A DNA stretch of 64,000 nucleotides from Flavobacteriaceae bacterium (GCA_016744415.1 JADGEL010000002.1:62001-126000), one strand, 5' to 3'. Positions 9,476 through 19,064 are shown, counted from the first letter of the stretch. Notes: generated by a model not told the origin, from the letters alone. Numbers and translations are program-made.

Positions 9476-10632
9476 TAATACGAAATTGTTTTATGAAATG
9501 TCAATGGGATGTCTGCTAATACATTTGCAATTTTTGCACCAGATTCACCAAACCCATAAATATGCTCTGATTTAAAATATTTTTGTTGTAATCTGTTATT
9601 TATTGCCTTTATAATTTCCTCTTTTTGATACATCACATCTATCACATTTTCACCTCTCATTCTTCTATTTTGGCGTGTACCTATATTAACTACTGGCACT
9701 CCTAAATAAGCGCATTCTCTAATTCCTACGCTTGAATTACCAATTAAACATTTCGAATTTTTCAATAGCCTTAAAAAATCATTTGGCTCCATATTTTTAA
9801 AAAAATGAATGTTTTTTGGTTGATGTAATTCTCTAAAAGTTCTTATTCCGCTTGATGTCCCATCTGAACCTGCATCAACATTTGGCCAAAACCAAAAAGT
9901 AGGAATATTTATTTCCTTTATTGCTTGTAAAGTTGCTGTTACATCTTTTCTAGCTTCATCATATTCTGTAGTTACAGGATGTTGCATCACAACCAAATAA
10001 CCATTTTCCCAATCAATTTCTAGCCCAACACCTCCATATTTATGGATTGGATTAAAATCTAAGTTTGGGCTCTCAAGAATTTCTTTTGCAAGATCTATAG
10101 AAGGGCAACCAGTATTCTTAACCATTTCTGGGTTTTCTCCTAATTTGATTACTCTTTCTCTAGCATCCTCAGAAGCTACTAAATGAATATCAGCCAATTT
10201 TGTATTGGCATGCCGCACTTTTTCATCAATGTTTCCAGTAACTTCTCCTCCTTGAATATGTATTAACGGAATATTTTGATACGATGCAGCAATTGAGGTT
10301 GCAATAGTTTCAAATCGGTCGGCAATTGTAACAACAGCATCTGGCTGTAATTTGTAAAAGACATTCGACAATTCCATGACACCCAATCCTGTTGTCTTTG
10401 CCATGGCTGTAGGGTTTTCACCTTCCAATACCATAAACACTTTTTCATCAACTTTAAATCCGTCCTCTTCAATATAATCAACAGCATTGCCATATCTTCC
10501 TAACAAAGCAGAGCCTGCAACAACTAATTGCAATTCTAATTTAGGGTGATTTTTTATAGCTGTTAATGCTGATTTTATTCTGCTATATGATGGACGTGCA
10601 GTGATAACTACACAAATCTTTCTTACTGACAT
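9475..10632 (-). CDS. neuC: UDP-GlcNAc 2-epimerase (hydrolysing) NeuC/LegG type
   Basis: The 385-residue protein has the NeuC-type opening 'KICVVITARPSYSRIKSAL', the central 'PLIHIQGGEVTGNIDEKVRHA' (the GGE and RHA residues of the active site) and the UDP-binding 'LIGNSSVGIRECAYLGVPVVNIGTRQ'. Enzymes of this family hydrolyse and epimerise a UDP-HexNAc to release ManNAc or a related 2-epimer for nonulosonic acid synthesis. The neighbouring NeuB and NeuA homologues fix the pathway. It differs from the WecB-like gene at 15020, which has the GTRPEAIKMAP signature of the non-hydrolysing class. The substrate (UDP-GlcNAc or UDP-diNAcBac) is undecided. Confidence 0.88.
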   Translation of the reverse strand: MSVRKICVVITARPSYSRIKSALTAIKNHPKLELQLVVAGSALLGRYGNAVDYIEEDGFKVDEKVFMVLEGENPTAMAKTTGLGVMELSNVFYKLQPDAVVTIADRFETIATSIAASYQNIPLIHIQGGEVTGNIDEKVRHANTKLADIHLVASEDARERVIKLGENPEMVKNTGCPSIDLAKEILESPNLDFNPIHKYGGVGLEIDWENGYLVVMQHPVTTEYDEARKDVTATLQAIKEINIPTFWFWPNVDAGSDGTSSGIRTFRELHQPKNIHFFKNMEPNDFLRLLKNSKCLIGNSSVGIRECAYLGVPVVNIGTRQNRRMRGENVIDVMYQKEEIIKAINNRLQQKYFKSEHIYGFGESGAKIANVLADIPLTFHKTISY

Positions 10633-10633
10633 A

Positions 10634-11638
10634 TTATAAATTTATATCATCAAAATTTAAAAAATCCCATTTTGACAAATCTCTCTTTAGAGATTTACCC
10701 AAAACAGATTTATATTCACTTGCTAAAATACCATATCCCTTTGGTTTTTTTGTTTCCAAATCTAAAAAAGTAAGAACATCACCTTTCTTCAAATTTTTGT
10801 TTACAGCCAATGATTTTTCAAAAATTTGTTTCAATTCTTTAAATTGTGAATTATCATTCTTATTAATAGGATGCTGCATTGCCAATTCAATATTTTTGAC
10901 TGACTGTACAAGTTTACTCGTTTCTTTAATTGTTAATGATGATTTTGCATCAGGCCCATTAGATTCTTTATCAAATACCACATGAAACTCTAAAATTTCT
11001 GCACCTAATGTTGTTGCTGCAATACAAGCTTCGATTGATGAAGAATGATCAGAAAACCCAATAGGCACTCCGTATCTCTCTTTTAATTCTTGAATAACAT
11101 TTAATCCAAGTTGTTTAGGTTTTGTTGGATAAGATGTTGTGCATTGCAAAATTGAATACTCAACATTTCTATCATTTAAAAATTGCGTTGTCTTATCTAA
11201 TTCTTCAAAAGAACTCATGCCTGAAGATATAATGATTGGTTTACCTGTTTGAATTATTCTTTCCAATAACACAAAGTTATTGACTTCACCAGACCCAACT
11301 TTGTATCGATTTACGCTTACTTCTTCTAATAAATCAATAGCAGCATTACTAAATGGTGAGCTCATAAACTCAAGATCAACATCATCGCAATGCTTTTTAA
11401 TCTCTTTCCATTCATCTAAAGAAAACTCCATTCGTTTCCAATAATCAAAACGTGTTTTATCATCAGAAAATCGGACTCTAAAAGGCTCGTGTATGCTACT
11501 TTCTGCTTCAGCAATATGTGTTTGAAATTTTATAGCATTAACACCTGTTTTGGAAATAGCATCTATATATTCATGTACAATTTTTATATTACCATCATGT
11601 GCCTGCGCAATTTCTGCTATGATAAATGCTCTTCTCAT
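10634..11638 (-). CDS. neuB: Nonulosonic acid (N-acetylneuraminate-type) synthase
   Basis: The 334-residue protein shows the NeuB TIM-barrel sequence 'FIIAEIAQAHDGNIKI', 'AIKFQTHIAE', 'KVGSGEVNNF', 'PIIISSGMSS' and 'GFSDHSSSIEA'. The last ~65 residues ('SLAVNKNLKKGDVLTFLDLETKKPKGYG') form the SAF/antifreeze-like cap. It condenses phosphoenolpyruvate with ManNAc or a related amino sugar to give a nine-carbon acid. It is separated from neuC by one base, and the upstream methyltransferase stop overlaps its start. The 'SGEVNN' loop differs from what I remember of classical Neu5Ac synthases, so the exact product is uncertain. Confidence 0.9.
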   Translation of the reverse strand: MRRAFIIAEIAQAHDGNIKIVHEYIDAISKTGVNAIKFQTHIAEAESSIHEPFRVRFSDDKTRFDYWKRMEFSLDEWKEIKKHCDDVDLEFMSSPFSNAAIDLLEEVSVNRYKVGSGEVNNFVLLERIIQTGKPIIISSGMSSFEELDKTTQFLNDRNVEYSILQCTTSYPTKPKQLGLNVIQELKERYGVPIGFSDHSSSIEACIAATTLGAEILEFHVVFDKESNGPDAKSSLTIKETSKLVQSVKNIELAMQHPINKNDNSQFKELKQIFEKSLAVNKNLKKGDVLTFLDLETKKPKGYGILASEYKSVLGKSLKRDLSKWDFLNFDDINL

Positions 11639-12288
11639 TACTTTTTTTTTCTTGCTACTAACCCATAGCTCATTCCAACTGCTAAAGGGTTTCTTCGTTC
11701 AATTACTTTTTCTACTTGTAATTTGAACCAATCCTTTATCGATGTCGCTTTTCTCTCTTGATAAGTTGTATCAATAATTGCATATTCTAATACTTCAAAA
11801 CCAACAGATTCTAAAAAATGTTGTACAATATGTTCCCAAGGTGTAAAAACATGATACTCTTCTAAATGCTTTTTTTGAAAAGCATATAGTGTTCCTTTTA
11901 AAAGTAAATGAATTCTATTCTTACTCGACTGTGGATTTGGAGTCGTTAAAATTAAAACACCATTGCTTTCTATATGATTTGCAATATTTTGAAGTGATAG
12001 TAAAGGGTTTGGCAAATGCTCTAATACTTCTAAAAAAATAGCAACTCCTGCTTTATTAGAATTTTCTGGAACAGGATTATTCAAATTCCATTCAATTGAA
12101 ATATCCATTTTTTTATAGTAATCAAATGGCTGCCAATGAGCTCCAAGGCTTTCAATTTTATCTTTCATGTGCCCATATCCACTACCAATATCACTAACTA
12201 TGGTATTTGGAGAATTTGGGTAGTACTTATCCAGCATTTCATTTGCAAAAGATGCCCTATCAATGTATGTGTTTACTCTGGTTTCCAA
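11638..12288 (-). CDS. Class I SAM-dependent methyltransferase
   Basis: The 216-residue protein has SAM motif I 'TIVSDIGSGYGHMKDKI', then 'VAIFLEVLEHLPNPLLSL' (motif IV region) and 'NGVLILTTPNPQSSKN', as in UbiE/COQ5-like methyltransferases. It probably methylates a sugar or a nucleotide-linked intermediate of the neighbouring polysaccharide. The track's first Met is a TTG at 12288; the segment just after it (TYIDRASFANEML) looks genuine and the first in-frame ATG is 18 codons in, so I keep the TTG, which overlaps the previous gene by 16 bases. It sits directly upstream of neuB, so it may act on the nonulosonic acid product. Confidence 0.83.
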   Translation of the reverse strand: METRVNTYIDRASFANEMLDKYYPNSPNTIVSDIGSGYGHMKDKIESLGAHWQPFDYYKKMDISIEWNLNNPVPENSNKAGVAIFLEVLEHLPNPLLSLQNIANHIESNGVLILTTPNPQSSKNRIHLLLKGTLYAFQKKHLEEYHVFTPWEHIVQHFLESVGFEVLEYAIIDTTYQERKATSIKDWFKLQVEKVIERRNPLAVGMSYGLVARKKK

Positions 12289-13172
12289 TATATTTTGGGG
12301 TTATTTATTTTTTCAAAAGCAATGAACTCTTTAAAGCTTAGCGCCTTTCTACTATTACTAATTCTTGGCAAATTAATCAACAAATCAAATATAGCCAAAA
12401 ATATTGCCAATGTTGCTTTAAAATTTCCTTTAAAAACCTTTGATTTTAATTGTATCCAAAGAGAATATAAAAATCGTTTTGGCACTACTTTTAATGGATA
12501 AAACAGTAAATACAAATACCATCCAGAGCGCAATGATCTTCGCAATCTTTGTACATAATCAGTTTTGTTTTTTCTTTCTTTAACTTCTACTCTATGCTGT
12601 ACAAATAGTTGTGGGTGATATTGTATCTTCCAATCCTTTTTAAACAATTTAAAAGATGCAAACTCTTCTTCTCCATAAAACACAAACCAATCTGGGTAAT
12701 TTGGAATATCATTCCAAGCCTTCATATTCCATATATGACCACAACCAACAAAGCCATTCACTTGCTCAATTTTTTCATTTGTTTCAGTTTGTTTTGGCAA
12801 TTGTTTTCCCCAAAATATTCTGCAAGCTATCACTCCACAATTTGGGTTTTCAATAAAATGACTTTCAATAATTTCTAAAGGATGCTCTGTTATAAAATGC
12901 GCATCATCATCTAAAGAAATTGCATATTTAGCAGTTGTTAAATTTAGTAACCGATTTCTGCTATAAATTAAACCTTTACTTTTTGGATTTGAAATTAGTT
13001 GAATACTTGGATAATTTTCTTTAATAAATTTTGAAGTCTTATCAATAGACCCATCATCACAAATAATACATTCTACATCTTTATGCTGAATTAAATGATT
13101 GATTTTTTGAAGTGTAAACTTCAAATCTTCTATTCTATTTTTTGTAGTTATGAGTATGGAAAATGTCTTCAT
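12273..13172 (-). CDS. Glycosyltransferase family 2
   Basis: The 299-residue protein opens 'FSILITTKNRIEDLKFTL' and carries 'AISLDDDAHFI' as its donor-metal motif near residue 90, with 'VFYGEEEFASFKLFKKDW' later as the acidic acceptor motif. This is a standard inverting GT2 architecture with no large membrane domain. The start overlaps the end of the upstream GT-B gene by four bases (ATGA). It is part of the polysaccharide operon, between a GT-B enzyme and a methyltransferase; the linkage made is unknown. Confidence 0.88.
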   Translation of the reverse strand: MKTFSILITTKNRIEDLKFTLQKINHLIQHKDVECIICDDGSIDKTSKFIKENYPSIQLISNPKSKGLIYSRNRLLNLTTAKYAISLDDDAHFITEHPLEIIESHFIENPNCGVIACRIFWGKQLPKQTETNEKIEQVNGFVGCGHIWNMKAWNDIPNYPDWFVFYGEEEFASFKLFKKDWKIQYHPQLFVQHRVEVKERKNKTDYVQRLRRSLRSGWYLYLLFYPLKVVPKRFLYSLWIQLKSKVFKGNFKATLAIFLAIFDLLINLPRISNSRKALSFKEFIAFEKINNPKIYWKPE

Positions 13173-14410
13173 AAACTTAAAGAATTAATTATCTCTTCTA
13201 AATGAGAAGGTGAAACATAATGCTCTAAATCTTTTCTGCCTAATTTTAAATTTTTTGATTTTTTTAACCAACTCTCATATAAATTTTGAATGAGTTCTGC
13301 AATTTCATTTACATTATCTACATCTGTATGATATAAATAATCGATACCCAACAACCGTTTTACTTCACTATTTTCTGGTGACAGTAATAAAATTGGTTTG
13401 TTTGCCATAACACAATGTGGGAATTTTCCTGGTAAAAATGGACTTACATCTGCTTTAGATTCTAAAATAATATTTACTGAGGTGTTCTTTTGTAGATGAT
13501 AAACTTCATCAAAAGGAACATTTTCATTACTAATATATAATTCTGTAAGTTGCTTATTGTATGAAAATAACATTTCTTTATGGTAGCTCGCATTACCTAA
13601 CAATATCAATTTGGCATCTTTCTTTGCTATAGGGTTATTTGTTATAAATAACTGAAATCCATCAATCAATCCTTTGGGCGATCGTTGTTTCATCAAATTA
13701 CCTGCGTGTAACAGGTTAAACTTATTTTCATTAAAATAAGAAGGAAAAGGCTTCATATCATATTCTACCTCAAAATTTTGATGCGGAATTACAACTCCAG
13801 TTTTTAAAAAATTAGGGAAATAACCGCCCATCCATTCTTTTAATAATTGGCTAGGAAATCCTGAATACTTCGCTTTTTCTGAGACATTTTTAAAAAATAA
13901 TTCTTTTTTCTTATGCCCAGGCTCAAACCAATCATATGGTTTTGGGTAGCAATGGAATGGATAAGGATCGTGCACATACGCTAACCACTTCTTATGCAAT
14001 TGTGGTAATTTAAACAGTGCATAGTGCGGTCTAAAACTAGCACCTTTACTTAATGTGATAACCAAGTTAACATCTGAAAATTCATCTTTGACAAATGATT
14101 TAATACTATATATATCGTTGAAAAAAGTAAAAGAAAATCCAAATATATTTTCTAACGGTTTGGAAAAATTAATTTTAAATATTCGCTGAGTCACACGTTG
14201 TAATCTGCTTAAAAAATACAAAATCCCTTTTTTTTCTTTGATTGAAAAGCAATCAATATTTTCTATTTGAATTTCTTTTCTTGTGTAATGATAAACTGAA
14301 ATTTGATATCCTATCTTATGCAAATTTTGGATCAAAGCAACATTGGCCTTAGAGCCACTACTATCATCTACATCAATAGACTCAACAATTATTACTATCT
14401 TTTTTGACAT
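13169..14410 (-). CDS. GT-B glycosyltransferase (GT4-like)
   Basis: The track starts this ORF at 14425, but that codon is TTG; the ATG at 14410 gives MSKKIVIIVESIDVDDSSGSKAN and is preferred (413 residues). The N-terminal 'SSGSKANVALIQNL' loop and the C-terminal 'FNLLHAGNLMKQRSPKGLIDGF', 'KLILLGNAS' and 'LPGKFPHCVMANKPILLLSPENSEV' match a GT4-type GT-B fold. The usual E-x7-E helix is weakly conserved, being replaced around 'PGKFPHCVMANKP', so this is a diverged member. It lies between a hexapeptide acyltransferase and a GT2 gene in the same operon. Confidence 0.78.
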   Translation of the reverse strand: MSKKIVIIVESIDVDDSSGSKANVALIQNLHKIGYQISVYHYTRKEIQIENIDCFSIKEKKGILYFLSRLQRVTQRIFKINFSKPLENIFGFSFTFFNDIYSIKSFVKDEFSDVNLVITLSKGASFRPHYALFKLPQLHKKWLAYVHDPYPFHCYPKPYDWFEPGHKKKELFFKNVSEKAKYSGFPSQLLKEWMGGYFPNFLKTGVVIPHQNFEVEYDMKPFPSYFNENKFNLLHAGNLMKQRSPKGLIDGFQLFITNNPIAKKDAKLILLGNASYHKEMLFSYNKQLTELYISNENVPFDEVYHLQKNTSVNIILESKADVSPFLPGKFPHCVMANKPILLLSPENSEVKRLLGIDYLYHTDVDNVNEIAELIQNLYESWLKKSKNLKLGRKDLEHYVSPSHLEEIINSLSL

Positions 14411-14418
14411 TATTAAAC

Positions 14419-15018
14419 TTACCAATTAGTTCTCCAATCAATATCCTTTTTAATTACTTTCGAAGGGTTTCCGAGAATTATTGTTTTAGATTCGTTAAAC
14501 TGACCCATAACTACACTTCCTAAACCTACTAAATTTATAGATTCTATTTTTACTCCTGGTGCAATTTTAGTAGACGAACCAATATAGATATTATCTTTAA
14601 TTACAATTGACAAATCTTTTTTTGTCTTTGTCTGAATTGAACCATGAGTCCAAAATTGACTCTCTTTTCCTGCAATCCAAGTGTTATTTCCTATTGATAT
14701 ATCATTCCATAGATCAAAATAATGGTTATTGATAATTCGTGAATTATTTCCAATTTTAAAATTTCCCTTTCCTAAAAAAGAATTTTCCGAATGAATTTTA
14801 GTGCTATTTCCTATATTAATCTGATTGCAAGAAAAGTTATTCCTATCAGCAATAAATACATCATCACCAATAAAAACATTCTTACAATTTATCATTGCTT
14901 TCCCAATTTTAACATTTTTACCGATTTTATAACCAAATAGATTTTTAAAAAGAAGTACTTTCAAAAAAGAACTTGGAATGTATTTAATAATTTTTAAACA
15001 ATAAACCTTTACTTTCAT
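14419..15018 (-). CDS. Left-handed beta-helix (hexapeptide) acyltransferase
   Basis: The 199-residue protein is built of hexapeptide-like turns such as 'IGKNVKIGKAMI', 'VFIGDDVFIADR', 'ISIGNNTWIAGK' and 'IYIGSSTKIAPGVKI', and ends with the 'LGNPSKVIKKDI' sequence common in WbbJ/LacA-type O-acetyltransferases. A candidate catalytic histidine sits in 'FWTHGS'. Such trimeric enzymes transfer acetyl groups from acetyl-CoA to sugars. It ends two bases from the wecB-like gene and just before the GT-B gene, so it probably O- or N-acetylates a unit of the same glycan. The substrate is unknown. Confidence 0.85.
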   Translation of the reverse strand: MKVKVYCLKIIKYIPSSFLKVLLFKNLFGYKIGKNVKIGKAMINCKNVFIGDDVFIADRNNFSCNQINIGNSTKIHSENSFLGKGNFKIGNNSRIINNHYFDLWNDISIGNNTWIAGKESQFWTHGSIQTKTKKDLSIVIKDNIYIGSSTKIAPGVKIESINLVGLGSVVMGQFNESKTIILGNPSKVIKKDIDWRTNW

Positions 15019-15019
15019 A

Positions 15020-16123
15020 TCACTCTAAAGATTCAATAAAATTAATGATTTGCGTTGAAGCGTCTCCATTTCCGTAAGGGTTTGTATTATGCAACAAATC
15101 AACATTTGGGTTTAATAATTCAGTAGTCTTCTCAACAATTTTAGACGTATCTGTTCCTACTAAAAATGAACAACCAGATTGAATTCCTTCATCACGCTCA
15201 GTCGTATTTCTTGTAACCAATACCGGAATATGTAATGATGGCGCTTCTTCTTGAATTCCACCAGAATCTGAAATAATTAAAGATGATTTACTCATCAACC
15301 AAACAAAAGATGGATAGTCTAATGGAGCAATCAAGTGAATGTTATCAATGCCTGATAGCATCTCATACACTACCTTTTGTACATTCGGATTCAAATGAAC
15401 TGGATATATAATTTCTATTTCCTTATTTCTAGAAATTTCTAAAATTGCAGTACATATACTTTTAAAACCTTGACCAAAGCTTTCACGCCGATGCCCCGTA
15501 ACCAATAATACTTTTTTATTAAAATTAAATTGTTGCTTTAAATTTTCAATTGTTGTATTTGTAAAACCAGTCTTTATTTTATCTAGGGTAATAAACAATG
15601 CATCAATTACTGTATTTCCTGTAACAACAACTTTAGCAGCATCTACATCTTCATTCAATAAGTTTTGTCTTGCTTTGTGTGTTGGCGCAAAATGATAATC
15701 TGCAATTCTACCTGTGATTTGCCTATTTAACTCTTCTGGAAATGGTGAAAGCTTGTTATATGTTCGTAAACCTGCTTCTATATGTGCAACTTTAATATTT
15801 CTATGAAATGCTGCCAAAGCAACCATAGATGATGTTGTAGTATCTCCATGTACCAAAACCAAATCGAAATTTTCTTCGTCAAAAACTTTATCAATTTCGT
15901 TTAAGATACTTGCACTCAATCCATTTAACCCTTGATTTGGCTTCATTAAATCTAAATCATAATCTGGAAATAATTGAAAAAAATTCAATACTTGATCTAG
16001 CATTTCACGATGCTGTGCTGTAACACATAGTTTATACGGAATGTTTCGCTTTTTTAATTCCAAACAAATTGGAGCCATTTTAATAGCTTCAGGTCTTGTG
16101 CCAAAACATATGAGGAGTTTCAA
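15020..16123 (-). CDS. wecB: UDP-N-acetylglucosamine 2-epimerase, non-hydrolysing
   Basis: The 367-residue protein starts 'KLLICFGTRPEAIKMAPI', the hallmark of WecB/MnaA. It continues with 'VHGDTTTSSMVALAAF', 'HIEAGLRTYNKLSPFPEE', 'VTGHRRESFGQGF' and 'ISDSGGIQEEAPSL', which are the allosteric- and active-site segments of this family. It interconverts UDP-GlcNAc and UDP-ManNAc in the cytoplasm. The length is normal. This gene and the hydrolysing NeuC-type gene provide two separate ManNAc branches in one locus: UDP-ManNAc as a direct donor here, free ManNAc-type sugar for nonulosonate there. Confidence 0.93.
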   Translation of the reverse strand: MKLLICFGTRPEAIKMAPICLELKKRNIPYKLCVTAQHREMLDQVLNFFQLFPDYDLDLMKPNQGLNGLSASILNEIDKVFDEENFDLVLVHGDTTTSSMVALAAFHRNIKVAHIEAGLRTYNKLSPFPEELNRQITGRIADYHFAPTHKARQNLLNEDVDAAKVVVTGNTVIDALFITLDKIKTGFTNTTIENLKQQFNFNKKVLLVTGHRRESFGQGFKSICTAILEISRNKEIEIIYPVHLNPNVQKVVYEMLSGIDNIHLIAPLDYPSFVWLMSKSSLIISDSGGIQEEAPSLHIPVLVTRNTTERDEGIQSGCSFLVGTDTSKIVEKTTELLNPNVDLLHNTNPYGNGDASTQIINFIESLE

Positions 16124-16128
16124 TATTT

Positions 16129-17052
16129 TTATTTTTTAATTATATTTTTATAAATCTTCCAAACAGGAAATAGCATAAATCTGAATTGTAAATATAACGC
16201 TTCAGAAAAACTTATTTCTCTTTTTTCTAAAATATGATTTAATAATTTTTTATCTCTAAAATGTATAGATAAACCTACAAAATAATTAAATAAATATTTT
16301 GATAATAAATTTTTTGATGTCAAATTATCTACAATCAACCTTATAGCATCTTTTTTAGAATTTACTCGTACTGGATTTGCTTTCCAAAACTCTCCTGTAT
16401 TGGAATTTAGGTGTTTTTTATTATAGTATAAAACTTTATCTATATGTGCACCATTAACATTCGTGCTTAATATTCGTTGATACAGTTCCCATTCTTCTGC
16501 ATATTGCAAATTTTCATTAAATGTATTCTTTTCAAAACATTTCTTTTTCCACATTACGGTACAAGATGCCAAAGAATATGCTCCTGTAATCATATCTTCT
16601 AGCGTATTGTTTCTATTTGATGTTATTGCATAATCCTTACTAAAATCAAAACTATCTGTATTAAAGTCTCCTTCAAAAGACTTTTTAACATATGAGCAGT
16701 AATCAACATTACTATTAGTAATAGTACTTGTACAAATTTTTAAATTATCTGGATGCACCAGATCATCATCATCAAAAAAAATGATGGTATCTCCTGTAGC
16801 TAAAGACAAACCATAATTTCTACTTCCAGGCAATCCCTTTTTATAATTGTCTGTTCTAGAATAATATTTAAATCTAAAATCTTTATCTAAAATTGGTAAG
16901 ATGACTTCTTTGGTATTGTCTGTTCCTCCATCATCAACTATAATACACTCCCAATTGGTATGCGTTTGGTTTTGGATAGAAAGTAACGACTCTACAATAA
17001 AATGTGCTCTATTGTAGGTTGCCATGATTATAGATATTTTCAACTCGCTCAT
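16129..17052 (-). CDS. Glycosyltransferase family 2
   Basis: The 307-residue protein begins 'KISIIMATYNRAHFI' and has 'CIIVDDGGTDNT' and 'TIIFFDDDDLVHPDNL', the nucleotide- and metal-binding parts of a GT2 domain. 'YAEEWELYQRIL' supplies the later acidic motif. The C-terminal ~80 residues are basic and aromatic-rich ('LYLQFRFMLFPVWKIY'), suggesting membrane association. Its start overlaps the upstream GT2 gene by four bases. It looks intact; donor and acceptor are unknown. Confidence 0.88.
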   Translation of the reverse strand: MSELKISIIMATYNRAHFIVESLLSIQNQTHTNWECIIVDDGGTDNTKEVILPILDKDFRFKYYSRTDNYKKGLPGSRNYGLSLATGDTIIFFDDDDLVHPDNLKICTSTITNSNVDYCSYVKKSFEGDFNTDSFDFSKDYAITSNRNNTLEDMITGAYSLASCTVMWKKKCFEKNTFNENLQYAEEWELYQRILSTNVNGAHIDKVLYYNKKHLNSNTGEFWKANPVRVNSKKDAIRLIVDNLTSKNLLSKYLFNYFVGLSIHFRDKKLLNHILEKREISFSEALYLQFRFMLFPVWKIYKNIIKK

Positions 17053-18056
17053 ACTAGGAGGCAGTTTTTAATATAATTTAGAGTTGTTTTTTTACTAAAT
17101 AATTTGTGAAATAATAACGATTTATCCTTCATTATTACTTCTACTAAAGTTTTAATATTGTGATTTTCACAATCATTAATTAATTGATTTCTAACAATTA
17201 AACGCAAACCTGATTTTAATTCATTTAATTCTCTATTACCTACAAATTTCGTTAAATCGTTCATTAATATATTCTTATTTTTAAAATACTCAAACACCGA
17301 AATATTTTTACCGAGTAAGTTTTCTACACAAAAAGATTTTGTTATTTTATTCCAAGACATTTCAATAGATAACTTATCAAACATTTCTATTGCGGCTAGC
17401 TTATATTTATTTCTTTGTGATATATCTTTAGCAATTTTTGAAGTTAAACTATTATGATGCAGCCTATATTTATAAAGGCTTTCTTTTAAGTGAAAAAAAT
17501 TGAACTTTAAACTTGCTCTCAACCAAAAATCATAATCTTCTAATAAAAACAAAGAAGTATCAAAACCTTTGAGAGTTTCAAATACCATTTTTTTATACAT
17601 AAATGATGCTCCAATTTTATTACCAAACAGTAAATGTTCTGTTGGTCCAGCAGTATGCATTCTTTTTAAACTACTATCAGTATGAATAATATCATAGTTA
17701 GAATAAACCACATCTGCTTTATTCTTTTTTAGGCTTTGTAGATGTCTTTCAAGAAAATCATTTTTTAAAATGTTGTCATCAGATGTCCATGTAATATAGT
17801 TTCCTTTAGCAGCATTATGGCCTATATTTAAACTTGCTGGTAATTTCTTATTCTCTTTATTATCTATGACAATTATTCTTGAGTCTTTTAAAGCATAACT
17901 ATTAGCAATATTCAATGACTCATCTGTTGAACAATCATTTACTACTATTAATTCATAGTTTTTATACGACTGATTTAAACAGCTTTCTATTGCTTCTGCT
18001 AAAAAAGGCTCTCCATTGTACACGGGTAATATGATGCTAATTAATTCATTAGTCAT
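17049..18056 (-). CDS. Glycosyltransferase family 2
   Basis: The 335-residue protein has 'LISIILPVYNGEPFL', 'LIVVNDCSTDESL' and 'ITWTSDDNILKNDFLERH', followed by 'LLEDYDFWLRASL'. These are the donor and acceptor motifs of a WcaA/RfbN-like GT2. The last 100 residues are lysine-rich and show no recognisable domain. It lies four bases from the upstream GT2 gene and overlaps the downstream GT2. It is one of a run of related GT2 genes from 16129 to 20792 that may have arisen by duplication and divergence. Confidence 0.88.
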   Translation of the reverse strand: MTNELISIILPVYNGEPFLAEAIESCLNQSYKNYELIVVNDCSTDESLNIANSYALKDSRIIVIDNKENKKLPASLNIGHNAAKGNYITWTSDDNILKNDFLERHLQSLKKNKADVVYSNYDIIHTDSSLKRMHTAGPTEHLLFGNKIGASFMYKKMVFETLKGFDTSLFLLEDYDFWLRASLKFNFFHLKESLYKYRLHHNSLTSKIAKDISQRNKYKLAAIEMFDKLSIEMSWNKITKSFCVENLLGKNISVFEYFKNKNILMNDLTKFVGNRELNELKSGLRLIVRNQLINDCENHNIKTLVEVIMKDKSLLFHKLFSKKTTLNYIKNCLLV

Positions 18057-18060
18057 TAAT

Positions 18061-18984
18061 TCAAAACTTAGATTTAATCTTACTTAATATATTATAATAA
18101 AAAGCGATGACTGGTAAATTTCTCCAAATTTGTCGGTTAAAAAACAATCTATTTTCATCAATAAGCTCTGGGTATTTGAACTTTGTTTTAATATACATCT
18201 GCTCTTTAGCTCTTTTTACGAACAATGAATCATCTTCTGCTATTCTGTTTACTAAATAGCTATTTATCATTTTCCAACTTTCTATTGCTGCTTTATTTTT
18301 TGCATAACTATCAAAAGTACTTGTATTATCACCATTATTAAATCTGTAATAGGCAACTGCTTTAGGCTCATACATTATTGATGAACAATTTAATAATACT
18401 CTACAAAAAAACTCTCCATCTTGGTTTATTATTAAGTCTTCATTCCAAAAGCCTGCTTCAATTATCACCTCTCTTTTCGTTAAGTATACATGAGAAGGAA
18501 AATAACCTCCATGTTTTCCAAAACTATCAAATAAACTTTTAGCACTATTATAATTATTATAATAGTGTTGATTTTCTTTAACTACTGCATCATTTAAATT
18601 CTTTTCAAATCTCCCCCATTTACAAGTAGCAATATCTCCATTATTTTGTGCTAACAATAAAACCTGATCTTCTAACTTGTTTTTAGAGATTAAATCGTCC
18701 GAATCAATAAATTGAATATATTTTCCTTTGCACAGCTCAAAACCAAAATTACGACATGCATTGGCTCCTTTTGGTCTATCATCTGGTCTGTGATAAAATT
18801 TAAATCGACTATCCTTATTACAAAACTCAGCTAAAACTTTAGATGTATTGTCAGTAGAACGATCATCCACCACAATACATTCCCAATTTGTATAGGCTTG
18901 CGTCAAAACAGAATCTAAGGTTTCCTTGATTAAGTGTGCTCTGTTATATACTGGAATTATGATAGAAATTAATGGGGTTTTCAT
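18061..18984 (-). CDS. Glycosyltransferase family 2
   Basis: The 307-residue protein has the opening 'LISIIIPVYNRAHLIKETL', 'CIVVDDRSTDNT' and 'YIQFIDSDDLISKNKL', with 'INQDGEFFCRVLL' as the second acidic motif. Its N-terminal half closely resembles the GT2 at 16129 ('TNWECIVVDD' versus 'TNWECIIVDD'), so the two are probably paralogues. It is an intact GT2 of the polysaccharide operon. An 80-base gap separates it from the upstream GT2 gene, one of the larger internal gaps in this part of the operon. Confidence 0.88.
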   Translation of the reverse strand: MKTPLISIIIPVYNRAHLIKETLDSVLTQAYTNWECIVVDDRSTDNTSKVLAEFCNKDSRFKFYHRPDDRPKGANACRNFGFELCKGKYIQFIDSDDLISKNKLEDQVLLLAQNNGDIATCKWGRFEKNLNDAVVKENQHYYNNYNSAKSLFDSFGKHGGYFPSHVYLTKREVIIEAGFWNEDLIINQDGEFFCRVLLNCSSIMYEPKAVAYYRFNNGDNTSTFDSYAKNKAAIESWKMINSYLVNRIAEDDSLFVKRAKEQMYIKTKFKYPELIDENRLFFNRQIWRNLPVIAFYYNILSKIKSKF

Positions 18985-19064
18985 AATTAAAATGGTGCTT
19001 TTTTGTAAAAATACTATTTTACAATGGTTATAAAAAACATCTCTTGCTTGTCAATTATAACTTT

